A stretch of 64,000 nt of DNA. Source: Fibrobacter sp. Its GTDB lineage: Bacteria; Fibrobacterota; Fibrobacteria; Fibrobacterales; Fibrobacteraceae. The notes under the pieces are model-generated. The model was not told where the DNA came from and ran no database searches. It saw only the letters and a list, made by a program, of their open reading frames with translations. The DNA lies in NCBI GenBank assembly GCA_024398935.1, contig JAKSIH010000006.1, positions 38,956 through 102,955 on the forward strand. The letters are read 5' to 3'. The number at the start of each line of letters is the position of its first letter. The stretch's first letter is position 1. The position numbers and the translations under genes are program-made. Below, one piece after another: positions 24,900 to 33,909 of this stretch.

Positions 24900-25565
24900 T
24901 CAGAAGTTGATTCTTGAAAAACTTTCGTAATGGTCCGCAGTATAATATATGACGCAGCCACTCTGGTAAACAAGTCGTTTTGTTCCACGGCTTGTGGCGT
25001 TACCGTAATCCACGTCGGCTTCGCGGTAATTTCCTTCGGGCAATGTGCTGTGATAGTATTCCGGATCGGAGGCGAAGTTATTGAAGTTATCTCCCCCAAT
25101 CATCACGCCCAGGGTTTTCCAGGGATTGAAATTCCACTTGCTGAAAGCGTTCCCCGTGGAACTTTCGTATAGTTTCTGTCCTTCGCTTTTGCCTACGTAG
25201 TTTTGCGGCAGCTTGTCGAATTTGCAGACATAGGCCGCTACGGAATCTTTGCTTGTGTAACTTCCGGTTTCCTTGACTGCATCGAAAATGCTGGCTGCTT
25301 TTTCCGACGAAGATGAACTTTGCGTTGTTCTAGATGACGAACTTGATTCGACTTTTTTGGACGAGCTAGAGGCTATTGAACTGCTAGACTTTTTTTCTTC
25401 GGGTTGAGAAGATGAACTTGATTCAACCTTTTTTGACGAGCTGGATTTATCTTCGGCGGAACTGTATTCTTCATCGTCTACAACAGCACTTGTCGTGGAG
25501 GTACTGCAGGCGCAAAGGGAGACTACAATCAGGACGAAAGATAAAACGGAAAAGACGGGCTTCAT
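24900..25565 (-). CDS. Lipoprotein with poly-serine linkers
   Basis: 221 residues starting MKPVFSVLSFVLIVVSLCACS (lipobox LCAC). Residues about 30-95 are serine tracts separated by short charged words (SSSSKKVESSSSS twice), the flexible linker style common in Fibrobacter surface proteins. The C-terminal domain of about 125 residues (SIFDAVKETGSYTSKDSVAAYVCKF... VYQSGCVIYYTADHYESF) is not recognised. A longer in-frame reading from 25961 is rejected: it would bury the signal peptide and overlap the divergent gene. Confidence 0.78.
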   Translation of the reverse strand: MKPVFSVLSFVLIVVSLCACSTSTTSAVVDDEEYSSAEDKSSSSKKVESSSSSQPEEKKSSSSIASSSSKKVESSSSSRTTQSSSSSEKAASIFDAVKETGSYTSKDSVAAYVCKFDKLPQNYVGKSEGQKLYESSTGNAFSKWNFNPWKTLGVMIGGDNFNNFASDPEYYHSTLPEGNYREADVDYGNATSRGTKRLVYQSGCVIYYTADHYESFSRINF

Positions 25566-25686
25566 ATAAGGAAATATACATTTTTTGCGTTCCGAGCCGC
25601 GATGGATATTATGGAGGATGGCCTGACCATAGTGCCCTTGACTTTTCTCCCCTTCAGGACGATAAATAGTAAAAAGGGGAGAATAT

Positions 25687-26238
25687 ATGTCCATTACCGT
25701 TATCTTTTCTGATTTTGGCGATACCGATACCAAGGTACTTGCCGCGCTCTGGGAAAACATTCCCGATGTCAAGCTGTTGCACATTACGAAAAATTCCAGG
25801 GATGTCAAGCGTAAAATGATCCAGGCCATGGTGGGCGAAAAGGATACCATCCTGTTCTGCGGCCACGGAACGTCGGGGGGCCTTCTGTCCCCCACCTGGG
25901 GCGACCTGGTGCTTAGCGAGGAGAATGTCCGCCACATTGTCGCAAGGCGTGTAATCGGCATCTGGTGTCATGGGGCGCAGTTTGCCGAGAGTGTCGGCCT
26001 CAAGGGATTTTTCAGCTCCATGTTCATTAGCAATATCCGCGAAGCCTATATGGAGGGCTGTACCAAGAGCTCGCCCGAAGTCATTACGGAGCAGGAGGAA
26101 CTTTTCTGCAGGCGTGTGAACCGGCTGTTGCTGGACAATGTCCCTCTGGAAAAGTGGCTGGAGGCATTGCGCAGTCAGGCGGACCGGTCCATAGACGTGG
26201 TCAGGTTCAACTACGACGGCCTGCGGTATTTTGGCTAG
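25687..26238 (+). CDS. Small protein with caspase-like His/Cys pair (candidate peptidase)
   Basis: 183 residues. I do not recognise the family. The core is beta-strand DTILFCGHGT (His-60 in GHGT) followed 34 residues later by strand VIGIWCHGAQ (Cys-94 in WCHG). A GHG turn and a strand-borne Cys at this spacing is the layout of the caspase/CHAT/clostripain fold dyad. There is no signal peptide and no partner domain. RBS GGGGAG precedes the start. The peptidase idea is inference; a non-catalytic Rossmann-like protein remains possible. Confidence 0.7.
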   Translation: MSITVIFSDFGDTDTKVLAALWENIPDVKLLHITKNSRDVKRKMIQAMVGEKDTILFCGHGTSGGLLSPTWGDLVLSEENVRHIVARRVIGIWCHGAQFAESVGLKGFFSSMFISNIREAYMEGCTKSSPEVITEQEELFCRRVNRLLLDNVPLEKWLEALRSQADRSIDVVRFNYDGLRYFG

Positions 26239-26295
26239 TTCATGGGCTTGAAGGGGCGCCGTCCTTTAGCTATCTTGTAGGGCAAGGAGATCATT

Positions 26296-26565
26296 ATGGC
26301 AAAAAAGGAAAAGCTGGTAATTACCGGCAATGCCAGGGTCGACGCACAAAGGGCCAGCAGTTCTGCAAAGGAATCCGCTGCCATGCGCTCCCTTCGAATC
26401 GATGGCTCCTCGAACGGGGCGACGCTCCGGACCAGGGTCATCAGGAACAAGAAACTCTACAACCGAAACTTTAAGCACAAGAAGTCCTTCGCTGATGCGG
26501 GGGACTCCGTTTTTTTATGTTCCTGCCATGAAATTTTTCCACAATTTGTAAACAATACCAGATAA
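26296..26565 (+). CDS. Small basic hypothetical protein, 89 residues
   Basis: Starts MAKKEKLVITGNARVDAQRA after an AAGGAGATC ribosome binding site. Lys/Arg-rich throughout, no signal peptide; a hydrophobic Cys-containing end (SVFLCSCHEIFPQF). No family recognised. The clear RBS supports translation; a nucleic-acid-binding role would fit the charge but is not shown. Confidence 0.6.
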   Translation: MAKKEKLVITGNARVDAQRASSSAKESAAMRSLRIDGSSNGATLRTRVIRNKKLYNRNFKHKKSFADAGDSVFLCSCHEIFPQFVNNTR

Positions 26566-26641
26566 TTTCTGTGAAAGGACTGTGAAGAGAGGCCTTTCCG
26601 GCTTTGGTGGAGTACTTATTTTAACTATATTTGGCCCACGT

Positions 26642-26956
26642 ATGGCATTATGCATTGAAAATGATCATCTAGAAAAGGTCCAGAGAATCCTCGGCATTCA
26701 TTTCGAAGGCATGGAAGTCTGGGCCCATGGCGTCCGTGTTACTGGCGTGGATCTTACGCCGGAGACGGAATTGGAGCTGGTGGCTATTTCCGAGAAGCCC
26801 CTTTCCTTCGAAGTTATGACTGCGGTGGAAAAGGCTTTTGTCGATAGTGGTCTTCCTTTCCGCGTCGACATTGTGGACTGGGCCAAGTTGCCCGAGTCTC
26901 TCCAGAAGCAAATAAAGAAGGAGCACGTTGTCGTTCAGGAGGCAACGGAGCAGTAG
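26642..26956 (+). CDS. Degenerate nucleotidyltransferase-fold protein
   Basis: 104 residues. The end (LPFRVDIVDWAKLPESLQKQIKKEHVVV) is the characteristic closing segment of MntA-type minimal nucleotidyltransferases. The usual GS-x-x-x-(S)DxD active site is absent: the matching region reads VWAHGVRVTGVDLTPETELELV, so the catalytic Asp pair is replaced by Glu-x-Glu and the Gly-Ser is lost. Probably inactive or a repurposed binding domain. No HEPN partner is adjacent. The ATG at 26642 is chosen over a GTG 60 bases upstream; the gene ends two bases before the next start. Confidence 0.65.
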   Translation: MALCIENDHLEKVQRILGIHFEGMEVWAHGVRVTGVDLTPETELELVAISEKPLSFEVMTAVEKAFVDSGLPFRVDIVDWAKLPESLQKQIKKEHVVVQEATEQ

Positions 26957-26958
26957 CT

Positions 26959-28749
26959 ATGAAAATTCTCTTCCCTCTGATTCTTGCCGCAACCTTTGCG
27001 ACTACCCTCTTCGCCCAGGACAATGTTTCCAAGGCCAAGGAACTCATTAAGAACGGAAACTGCGCCGAAGCGGTAGCCTCCTTGCAGAAGGTCTACAAGT
27101 CCGATTTCAGCAAGTCCGCCGGCGAAAAGGCCGCCGTGATGCTGACCGAATGCTATCTCCGCGACCACAACCGCGACGAGGCCAGGAAGGTTACCTCCAG
27201 GTTCCTGGAATACTACGTAAAGTCCGACTACCGCGAACGTATGGAACTTGCGAACGCCATCCTGACCGTGGAACAGGGTAACCCCTACGATGGCGTAGAG
27301 GCGATGCTTCGAATTCTCGCCTACTCCAAGAATCCGGCTGCCCGCACCCGCACCAAGGAGGTGGCGATCCAGGTCCTGGCTGCTTCTCTCCTGAATGCCG
27401 ACCAGCTGCAGGCCCTGGTGGAAAAGTACCCCGTGGACAAGGAAGTTATCGGCTGGATCCAGCTGCAGATTGGCCGCGAATGCCAGAATGCGAAGCGCTA
27501 CAAGGCTGCCCGCTACTGGTATAAGAAGGTGGTGAACACCGAGAATGCCCCGAGTAGCTTGACGGAAACCGCCCAGAAAGGTCTGGAATCCCTGGACGGT
27601 AGAGGTGCCGGCGCTCCCACCGTCCTTGTTCTTGCTCCCCTTTCCGGCGACTTTGCAGAATTTGGCGCCGAGGCGATTCAGGGTGTCCTGCTTGCCTATG
27701 AGCAGGCCGGTCTGAACGGCAAGGTCAATATCCGTACCGCGGATTCCCGCGCCGACGCATCCCAGGCATTGCTCCGTGTGCAGCAGGCCGTAAACCAGGA
27801 TAGTGTCATCGCCATTATCGGTCCTATCATGAGCGCTCCCGCAGCAACCGTGGCTGCCTGGCTCGGCGCGAACTACCAGCACATTCCTATGTTGACCCCG
27901 ACTGCGACTGACGACGGTATCGCCAAGATGGGCCCCAACATTTTCCAGGTGAATGTCACCATGGATAACCTTGCGCAGAGCATCGCTGATTTTGCGGTGA
28001 AGTGCCTGGACATCCGCGAATTTGGCATCATGAGCCCGCTGGGTGACTACGGTGCAGCAGTTTCCCGCAGCTTTACCCAGGCTGTGGAACGCCGCGGTGG
28101 CGACGTGGTCGCCTTCCGCAACTACGAGGAAGGTCGTCCCGACTACAAGACTGAGTTTGACCTGATCCGCGACGTCCGTTTCAAGCAGCTGAACCGCCGT
28201 CTGAATATCAAGCGCGGTGCCGCCGACCTGAACGCTTCCAACTCCAAGCTGAAGAAGGACGAGGAAGTGGACTTCCCGGGACTTCTTATCGCTGCGTCCA
28301 CCCCGGGTGCGGCTGGTCTCATGGCTGGTCAGGCCGGCTTCTATAAGATTACCGGAACTCTGCTGGGAACCTCCGGCTGGTACGGTCGTGACCTGCTCGC
28401 TACCGGCAAGAACCTGGTGGAGGGCTCCTACTTCAGCGTGCCCGCTTTGGACATGGGGGACAAGGCCACCTTCGACAAGTTCGCAAGCAGCTTCAAGGAA
28501 CGCTGGGGCGCAGATCCTTCCGAGGACAAGGTGAGCGGCCTGAGCTATGACGCCGCAAACATCGTGTTCCAGTCCATGAATTCCTCCGAAGGCATCACCA
28601 AGAGCCTGAACAAGTCCAAGGATTTCAAGGGCGTGTACGGCGACATCAAGTTCAAGCGCGGCGCCAACGTGAATACCAAGATCGTGACCGTTACCAAGGG
28701 TAAGTTCGAAATTCTGGACGGCTGTCCCGAACTTCCCGCCAAGAAGTAA
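26959..28749 (+). CDS. LpoA/LivJ-like periplasmic binding protein with TPR N-terminus
   Basis: 596 residues. Signal peptide (MKILFPLILAATFATTLFAQ). Residues about 22-215 are helical TPR-like repeats (KAKELIKNGNCAEAVASLQKVY..., AKRYKAARYWYKKVV). Residues about 225-590 form a type-1 periplasmic-binding fold (VLVLAPLSGDFAEFGAEAIQGVLLAYEQ, IAIIGPIMSAPAATVAA, HIPMLTPTATDDGIA, LLGTSGWYGRDL). TPR plus Peripla_BP_6 is the layout of LpoA-type activators of penicillin-binding proteins; a solute-binding role is the alternative. No transporter genes are adjacent. Confidence 0.87.
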   Translation: MKILFPLILAATFATTLFAQDNVSKAKELIKNGNCAEAVASLQKVYKSDFSKSAGEKAAVMLTECYLRDHNRDEARKVTSRFLEYYVKSDYRERMELANAILTVEQGNPYDGVEAMLRILAYSKNPAARTRTKEVAIQVLAASLLNADQLQALVEKYPVDKEVIGWIQLQIGRECQNAKRYKAARYWYKKVVNTENAPSSLTETAQKGLESLDGRGAGAPTVLVLAPLSGDFAEFGAEAIQGVLLAYEQAGLNGKVNIRTADSRADASQALLRVQQAVNQDSVIAIIGPIMSAPAATVAAWLGANYQHIPMLTPTATDDGIAKMGPNIFQVNVTMDNLAQSIADFAVKCLDIREFGIMSPLGDYGAAVSRSFTQAVERRGGDVVAFRNYEEGRPDYKTEFDLIRDVRFKQLNRRLNIKRGAADLNASNSKLKKDEEVDFPGLLIAASTPGAAGLMAGQAGFYKITGTLLGTSGWYGRDLLATGKNLVEGSYFSVPALDMGDKATFDKFASSFKERWGADPSEDKVSGLSYDAANIVFQSMNSSEGITKSLNKSKDFKGVYGDIKFKRGANVNTKIVTVTKGKFEILDGCPELPAKK

Positions 28750-28810
28750 CATCGCTTAGGAACTCCGCCGGAACAGGGATTGGGTCCGGGCGGAAAGCAG
28801 AGCCTAAAAG

Positions 28811-28847
28811 GGAAACCCCGCAGCAGTTGCTACGGGGTTCCTTGTTT
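28811..28847 (+). terminator. Rho-independent terminator
   Basis: GGAAACCCCG (28811-28820) pairs with CGGGGTTCC (28833-28841) with one bulged A, followed by TTGTTT. Ends the LpoA-like gene. Confidence 0.75.
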
Positions 28848-28869
28848 CTAGGAGGAGAGAAAAATTTTT

Positions 28870-29085
28870 TTAGTCCTGGTAGGACCAGTCGCAGAGGGTG
28901 GCGGCTACGAACTCCGGAGATTCACCGCTTCTGTAGAAGGCGTGGAGGGCGTCGTCATCCACCATGTCTTCCAGGTTCGTATCGCTGGTGGCATTCAGGA
29001 TTTCCCTGATGCGGGCCTTGAATGCCATGAAGCCCGTGTGGATCATGTAGAACGACAGTGCAGATGTTTTATGGAGCAGTTTCAT
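28870..29085 (-). CDS. Hypothetical protein, 71 residues
   Basis: Starts MKLLHKTSALSFYMIHTGFMAFKARIREIL after a strong GGAGG ribosome binding site. An amphipathic helix followed by an acidic segment (NLEDMVDDDALHAFY); no signal peptide or family recognised. The RBS and codon usage support a real small gene. Confidence 0.65.
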   Translation of the reverse strand: MKLLHKTSALSFYMIHTGFMAFKARIREILNATSDTNLEDMVDDDALHAFYRSGESPEFVAATLCDWSYQD

Positions 29086-29579
29086 AAGACCTCCGTCTAG
29101 CAGTTCATTTTGAAATCCGGCGAATCGCCTTCTGACTTATTAACAATTACATATAGCGCGGTTTGTGAATTGTTGAAAAGTTGTGAAATCCTTGATTCCA
29201 TTATATGTTTTTTTGGCGAGACGGGCAACAGGAAAAATCCCGCAAGGTGACAGGCGACACATAACCTGGCTCGCAAATTTGAAACGGTTCTGCATAAAGT
29301 AATGGCGACGCGCGCTAACCCCTTGATAGACAACGGATTGGGACTGGCGATTTCTTGCGGTCCCTGAATGAGGGCCGTTGCCCCTGTATTCTAGATTGGA
29401 ATAGGATATTCGTATGGGAGGCCCCAATTTTTCGCTGACATAACAACGAAACATTGTGAATAGTTTGTTATTACAATGTATTTAGCCACAACTTGTCAAC
29501 ACCTGGAACCAATAGAGTTCCTTGGGAAATGGCCCGTTCCGAGAAAACTCCAGGGCAATACTTTTGTAAATTTGCGTGG
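29086..29579. other. AT-rich spacer with divergent promoter region
   Basis: About 490 bases without a supported gene. Contains TGTGAAT/GTTGAA words (about 29160-29190 and 29452-29510) like those of the 10.3-kb and 21-kb spacers, and otherwise unremarkable sequence. Confidence 0.35.
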
Positions 29580-30521
29580 ATGAGACTTAAACTTCTCCCA
29601 GTTCTTTTCTTTGCAGCGGTGTGCTCCTTCGGGGATTCTCCGAAGGCGGATCTTTCCCTGCCCGTAGAACAGATGGAGAAGTGGGTCAAGGTGACAACCC
29701 TTACCATGGCACTGGATTATAAGGGCGCCATGGAGGAGGCGAAGGCTTTTCGGGCTATGAACGATGGTGCAGGCTGCGTCCTGGAAAACGTGGTTCGCAT
29801 CAGCCGCTACGATGACCGTGGCGATACTACCGCCCTGATCCAGGCGGGCAAGCTCCTGGAAGGTTGCAAGGCGGACGGTCTCTGGGAGGCGCTGCGCAAG
29901 TTCGAGTCCGGCTATGTGAAGACGGAAACCGGTAGCGGTATCAAGGGCGCCATGACCACCCGTTCCGCAGCGAAGATGTTCGAGGAATCCGACGACCTGG
30001 AGGCGAAGGCCTTCTTTGCCATCTATGCCTACTATGTGGACCAGGGTTTAAGCTGGGTTCCCTTCAAGTCCGACAACCGCCCGGAATATCTAAAGACGCT
30101 GGATGCCGCCTCCCTGAAGTCGGAACGGTTCTGGCCGCTGTTCCTTACCCCGCTGGTGTGGATGTATTACGACAAGGAAGATTTTGCCACTGCCCTGAAA
30201 CTTGTGGACCGCGGGCTATCCAAGGCGCCGAACCATCCTGTGTTCTTACAGATGCGGGCGGACATGCTCTACCGCCTAAAGCGCTACAGCGAGGCGGCGG
30301 CAATCTACGAGGCGAGTGCCGCCAACTACCTGAAAAGGACGGGGCCCACCATCCGTTACTGGTGCGCCGTACTGAACCTGGTCCGTATCTATCATGATGC
30401 CGGAAACAGGGAAAAGTCCCAGGAATGGAAGTCCCGTCTGAACAGCCCTACTTTCAAGGCGCTGGAAAAGTGGATGCCCGGTTCCCTTATGGATGGCCTG
30501 AAGAAGAAGGACCTTCTATAG
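29580..30521 (+). CDS. Secreted TPR-like protein
   Basis: 313 residues. Signal peptide MRLKLLPVLFFAAVCSFGDS. Helical repeats are visible, clearest in PVFLQMRADMLYRLKRYSEAAAIYEASAANYL and VLNLVRIYHDAGNREKSQEWKSRL. Probably a periplasmic scaffold. The start at 29580 is set by the signal peptide; no strong RBS is seen. Confidence 0.75.
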   Translation: MRLKLLPVLFFAAVCSFGDSPKADLSLPVEQMEKWVKVTTLTMALDYKGAMEEAKAFRAMNDGAGCVLENVVRISRYDDRGDTTALIQAGKLLEGCKADGLWEALRKFESGYVKTETGSGIKGAMTTRSAAKMFEESDDLEAKAFFAIYAYYVDQGLSWVPFKSDNRPEYLKTLDAASLKSERFWPLFLTPLVWMYYDKEDFATALKLVDRGLSKAPNHPVFLQMRADMLYRLKRYSEAAAIYEASAANYLKRTGPTIRYWCAVLNLVRIYHDAGNREKSQEWKSRLNSPTFKALEKWMPGSLMDGLKKKDLL

Positions 30522-30643
30522 CGTACGGAGGGGAGGCGACTGTCTCCTTTTTTTTACTTTGTTAAAAATATTTTTCTAAAAAGTTTGAGCAAACGGGGCG
30601 AAAAATTCGTGTTAAGGGTATAACACTTAACACGGAGGAAAAC

Positions 30644-31327
30644 ATGGCCAAAAAGGCTTTGCGCGTAGGCTTCTTCATGGACGGTTACACCCTGAAGAAG
30701 GTTAACGAATACTACAAGGTTCACCACAGGTATCATTCCAACCTCGATTTTCGGGGACTGAAGAGCTGGGTCCAGATGCATCTTTTCAAGACTTTCGGGG
30801 ACCAGGCGAATCATATCCAGATGGAATGCCACTACTACCATCCGAAGCGCAACCCTCACATGTTCGGCAGGGACGTGGAGGGAGTCCTGCGGCTGGAGCA
30901 CGAACTGAGCTCTGTGGGATTCCAGGTCCATTACAGCGCCCGCACGGACGATTCGGGAATGCCCGGGCCGAACCTCGGCCTCATGGAGGATGCGCTGCTG
31001 ATTGCGTCCTACCATCGGGTGGATGTCATCGTGCTGCTCAGCACCCAGGGGCAGTATGCGCCGCTGCCCGACCGTCTTCGCATGATGGGGATTCCCACCA
31101 TGCTGCTGGGGTGGGACTTTATCTACCCCAAGGGAAAGAAGCTGGTGCGGTGGCGTACGGACACCTGCCTGAGGGAAACCTGTGCCCACTATGTGGCCAT
31201 GGAGAAGGTCATGGATATGACTCCCCACGAGAACCTGCCGCCGAAGGGTTTCTTCTTCCAGAAGGAAAAGCCTTTTAGCCGCGGCCGCAATGCGGTGTGG
31301 AATCCTTCCAAGAGCGCAAGCGCCTAG
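30644..31327 (+). CDS. NYN-domain (PIN-like) protein
   Basis: 227 residues. The domain opens RVGFFMDGYTLKKVNEYY (first acidic residue of the PIN-like site) and continues LGLMEDALLIASYHRVDVIVLLSTQGQYAPLPDRLRMMGIPTMLLG, matching LabA/NYN proteins, where Asp residues coordinate metal for RNA cleavage. The usual SGDSDF motif reads LSTQGQYAPL, so one metal-binding Asp is lost and activity is uncertain. A GGAGG RBS precedes the start. Confidence 0.85.
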   Translation: MAKKALRVGFFMDGYTLKKVNEYYKVHHRYHSNLDFRGLKSWVQMHLFKTFGDQANHIQMECHYYHPKRNPHMFGRDVEGVLRLEHELSSVGFQVHYSARTDDSGMPGPNLGLMEDALLIASYHRVDVIVLLSTQGQYAPLPDRLRMMGIPTMLLGWDFIYPKGKKLVRWRTDTCLRETCAHYVAMEKVMDMTPHENLPPKGFFFQKEKPFSRGRNAVWNPSKSASA

Positions 31328-31350
31328 ACCCTGCGGTTCCGGAAGGCAAA

Positions 31351-31390
31351 AAAAATCCCGCCATGTCGCTATTGACACTGGCGGGACTTT
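31351..31390. terminator. Bidirectional terminator between convergent genes
   Basis: CCCGCCA-TGTC (31357-31367) pairs with GACA-C-TGGCGGG (31374-31385), with A-run on the left and T-run on the right. Serves the NYN gene and the convergent outer-membrane gene. Confidence 0.85.
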
Positions 31391-31421
31391 CCGTATTCCA
31401 GCGATTCTGGATTACGCTGGA

Positions 31422-32294
31422 CTAAAGTTTCTGCATCTGCTTTCTCTGCCAGTCGCTGAGGAAGGTCCAGGTGAGGCGCAGGCCGATGAAGAAGGTCTCG
31501 CCGCAGTTGTCCGTATCGTAGTTGCGGTTGGCCAGGTCCATTTCCAGGGGAACGCCTTCGATTTCAAGCTCGTTGTAGCGGATGTAGCGGTAGCCGCCGT
31601 AGATACCGATGGCGATGGGATCGAATTCCAGACGGATTTCCAGTTCGGTATTCAGGGTGCTTGCAAAGGAGCTGTAGTAGCGGTCGCGGGCATTGGCGCC
31701 GGAGTTACCGTCGGAGATGGTATAGTCGGAAGCCAGGTGGAAGTTGATCAGGTTGAAGCCCACGCCGACGGAGGGGATGATGTTGAAGAAGGTGTTTTCA
31801 CCGAAGATCTTCCAGCCGAACATCCAGTCGGCGCCGTAGGTGAACCAGCGGACATCGTACAGCGGGAAGTTCATGCTGCTGCCGCTTTCGGAAGAGGCGC
31901 TATAGGACTTGCTGGGGCGTTCGGAAACCTGGGTGGGCATGAAGTTGAAGTCGAACCAGGTCACGAACTGCTTGTACTGGGCACCCACGTTCACGTGGAG
32001 ACCCAGGTAGTAGTCGTCGAACAGGCTGTATTTCTTGGTGGCGGCACCCTGGAAGGTCTGTTCCAGTGAATCGCCCGGGGCGGTAGCCACGTGGCTGCCG
32101 GCGTAGAAGGCTGTCTTGTTCACATACTTCTGGAACTCGTCGAACATGCCGCGGTATTCACCGCCGATGGAGATAAAACCGCGGACATGGTCCTTTTCGT
32201 AGAAACCGACTTCCTCGTCAGCGAGGGATGTGGTGGCCAGCGCAAACACGCTAAGGACTGCAGCTTTCAAAAAAGAGGTTATCTTTGTCTTCAT
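31422..32294 (-). CDS. Outer-membrane beta-barrel protein
   Basis: 290 residues. Signal peptide MKTKITSFLKAAVLSVFALATTSLA. The rest alternates aromatic strands and turns (DDYYLGLHVNVGAQYKQFVTWFDFNFMP, VGVGFNLINFHLASDY, IAIGIYGGYRYIRYNEL, TFFIGLRLTWTFLSDW). No named family recognised; overall similar in style to the 4717-5604 protein. The start at 32294 is set by the signal peptide; a longer reading would bury it. Confidence 0.8.
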   Translation of the reverse strand: MKTKITSFLKAAVLSVFALATTSLADEEVGFYEKDHVRGFISIGGEYRGMFDEFQKYVNKTAFYAGSHVATAPGDSLEQTFQGAATKKYSLFDDYYLGLHVNVGAQYKQFVTWFDFNFMPTQVSERPSKSYSASSESGSSMNFPLYDVRWFTYGADWMFGWKIFGENTFFNIIPSVGVGFNLINFHLASDYTISDGNSGANARDRYYSSFASTLNTELEIRLEFDPIAIGIYGGYRYIRYNELEIEGVPLEMDLANRNYDTDNCGETFFIGLRLTWTFLSDWQRKQMQKL

Positions 32295-32435
32295 AGAAAA
32301 ATTCCAGGCTGAAGCAGACAAGCGCCTGCTTAGACGTTTTCGGCATATAAAATACATTATGTTTGGAAATTTTGCAGGGAAAATTTTCATAAAGCGTTAA
32401 AAATCAACGATTTACGAGCGACTAGAGGTTAAGAG

Positions 32436-33899
32436 GTGTTGAGTATTTGTGGAAAGATTGGGTCTTTGACAGGTGCCCTGGGCAAAATGAGCGGTACGGC
32501 GCTACTTTTGATTGCTCTTGCCATGGCTGGTTGCGTGGGAGAAAAATCCGAAAATAATGGACAGGTCGGGTCCCAGGCTGCTGAAAAAGGGGAGGCCGCG
32601 AGGGTGGCCGCCGCCGAGAATACCGTGGCGGCTCAGGTAGGTGCTGCTCTGCAGTCTTGTGACGGCAATATCCTGAAGGTCTGGGAAAGGGGAGATGCCC
32701 ACCATTCGGTTCACAGCAACCTTCTGTGGATTGATTCCGCCTGCGGAGAGCGTGTGGTCGCCATCCGCTCTATTGTGGGGAGGGATACCCTGGAAAAGCG
32801 CTTTGTGCTGCGGGATTCGGCAGCCTTTGCCGCTGGTCAGAAACTGCCGGCCGAACTTTCCGGCGCTACAGTCCTGCGCACTCCACTCCAGAGGGTTGTG
32901 GCCCTCTCCTCGGCTCACATTGGCTACATGCTGCGCCTGGGTCTTGAGGACCGCATCGTGGCCGTTGGCGAGGGCAAGTACATTGCCGATTCTAGTTTGT
33001 ATGCGAAGGTCGCTGCAGGCGCTATCGCAGAAGTGGGTAACGGTACTTCCCTGGATCTGGAAAAGCTTATCGCCCTAAAGCCAGACCTTGTGATGACCTT
33101 TGCCACAGGCGGATCCCAGGATGACTACAGCCGTATGGAAGCCTTGGGATTGCCAGTCATGCTGACTTCCGAATGGCAGGAAAATTCTGTGGATGCCAAG
33201 GCGGACTGGATTAAACTTTTTACCTCCCTGTTTGGCGTAGAAATACCCGACGAAAAAAAGGTCCCGGAATCCGTCCTTGACCCCATTGTCTATGGATATC
33301 CGGCAGGGAGTGCCGACCCTTGTGTAGAACGGAAGTCGAAGTGGGTTGGACGAAATGGAGAGCACGGTTTTATGGTTGTGGCAAGGGGCCCCCGGGTCCT
33401 TGCGGGCATGAGTTACGGTGGCGTGTGGTACGCCCCTGGTGGCAGGAGCTATACTGCTGACCTGATCAGGAAGGCTGGCGGTTGCTACCTGTGGGCAAGC
33501 GACACCACCCGGGAACTTCGCCTGACCATTGAAGAGGTAATCGCTCTTGCAGATTCTGCGGATGTGTGGATTAATCCCGGTATGTTCGGAACTGCAGAAG
33601 AAATTTTGGCGGCTGAACCTCGTGCCGTCCACATCAAGGCTTTCAGGGACAGGAAGGTGTTCCAGAACGATGGACGCAAGGGGCCCGGCGGCGGAAATGA
33701 CTTTTACGAAGGTGCGGTGGCACGGCCTAGGGAATTGGAGTCGAATCTTCGTCACATATTCACGGAGAGCTATAATCGGGTGAAAGCGAATTATGTCATC
33801 GATGAAGCAGGTACCCCCCGATTGATTGAAGAAAGGCAGGCTGCCAAAAAGCCTGTTTCCGGGAAATCTGCATTTGAATGGTATCACAATATTTTCTAA
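32436..33899 (+). CDS. Lipoprotein metal-chelate/cobalamin-binding protein (BtuF/FepB-like)
   Basis: 487 residues. The signal peptide with lipobox MAGC implies outer- or inner-membrane anchoring. The binding domain has RVVALSSAHIGYMLRLGLEDRIVAVGEG, LDLEKLIALKPDLVMTFATGG, LGLPVMLTSEWQENSVDAKADWIKLF and YGGVWYAPGGRSYTADLIRKAGG, typical of class III (Fe-siderophore/B12) periplasmic proteins. Start: TTG at 32436 with AAGAGG RBS is preferred since it supplies the positive N-terminus; an ATG at 32487 is the alternative. No permease or ATPase gene is adjacent. Confidence 0.85.
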   Translation: MLSICGKIGSLTGALGKMSGTALLLIALAMAGCVGEKSENNGQVGSQAAEKGEAARVAAAENTVAAQVGAALQSCDGNILKVWERGDAHHSVHSNLLWIDSACGERVVAIRSIVGRDTLEKRFVLRDSAAFAAGQKLPAELSGATVLRTPLQRVVALSSAHIGYMLRLGLEDRIVAVGEGKYIADSSLYAKVAAGAIAEVGNGTSLDLEKLIALKPDLVMTFATGGSQDDYSRMEALGLPVMLTSEWQENSVDAKADWIKLFTSLFGVEIPDEKKVPESVLDPIVYGYPAGSADPCVERKSKWVGRNGEHGFMVVARGPRVLAGMSYGGVWYAPGGRSYTADLIRKAGGCYLWASDTTRELRLTIEEVIALADSADVWINPGMFGTAEEILAAEPRAVHIKAFRDRKVFQNDGRKGPGGGNDFYEGAVARPRELESNLRHIFTESYNRVKANYVIDEAGTPRLIEERQAAKKPVSGKSAFEWYHNIF

Positions 33900-33909
33900 T
33901 ATTTGAATT

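Noticed and set aside
25566..25961. N-terminal extension of the poly-serine lipoprotein
   Set aside because: Would bury a clear lipoprotein signal and overlap the divergent gene's coding region.
26935..28752. 605-codon open frame antisense to the LpoA-like gene
   Set aside because: Shadow frame; the plus-strand protein has signal peptide, TPRs and a binding fold.
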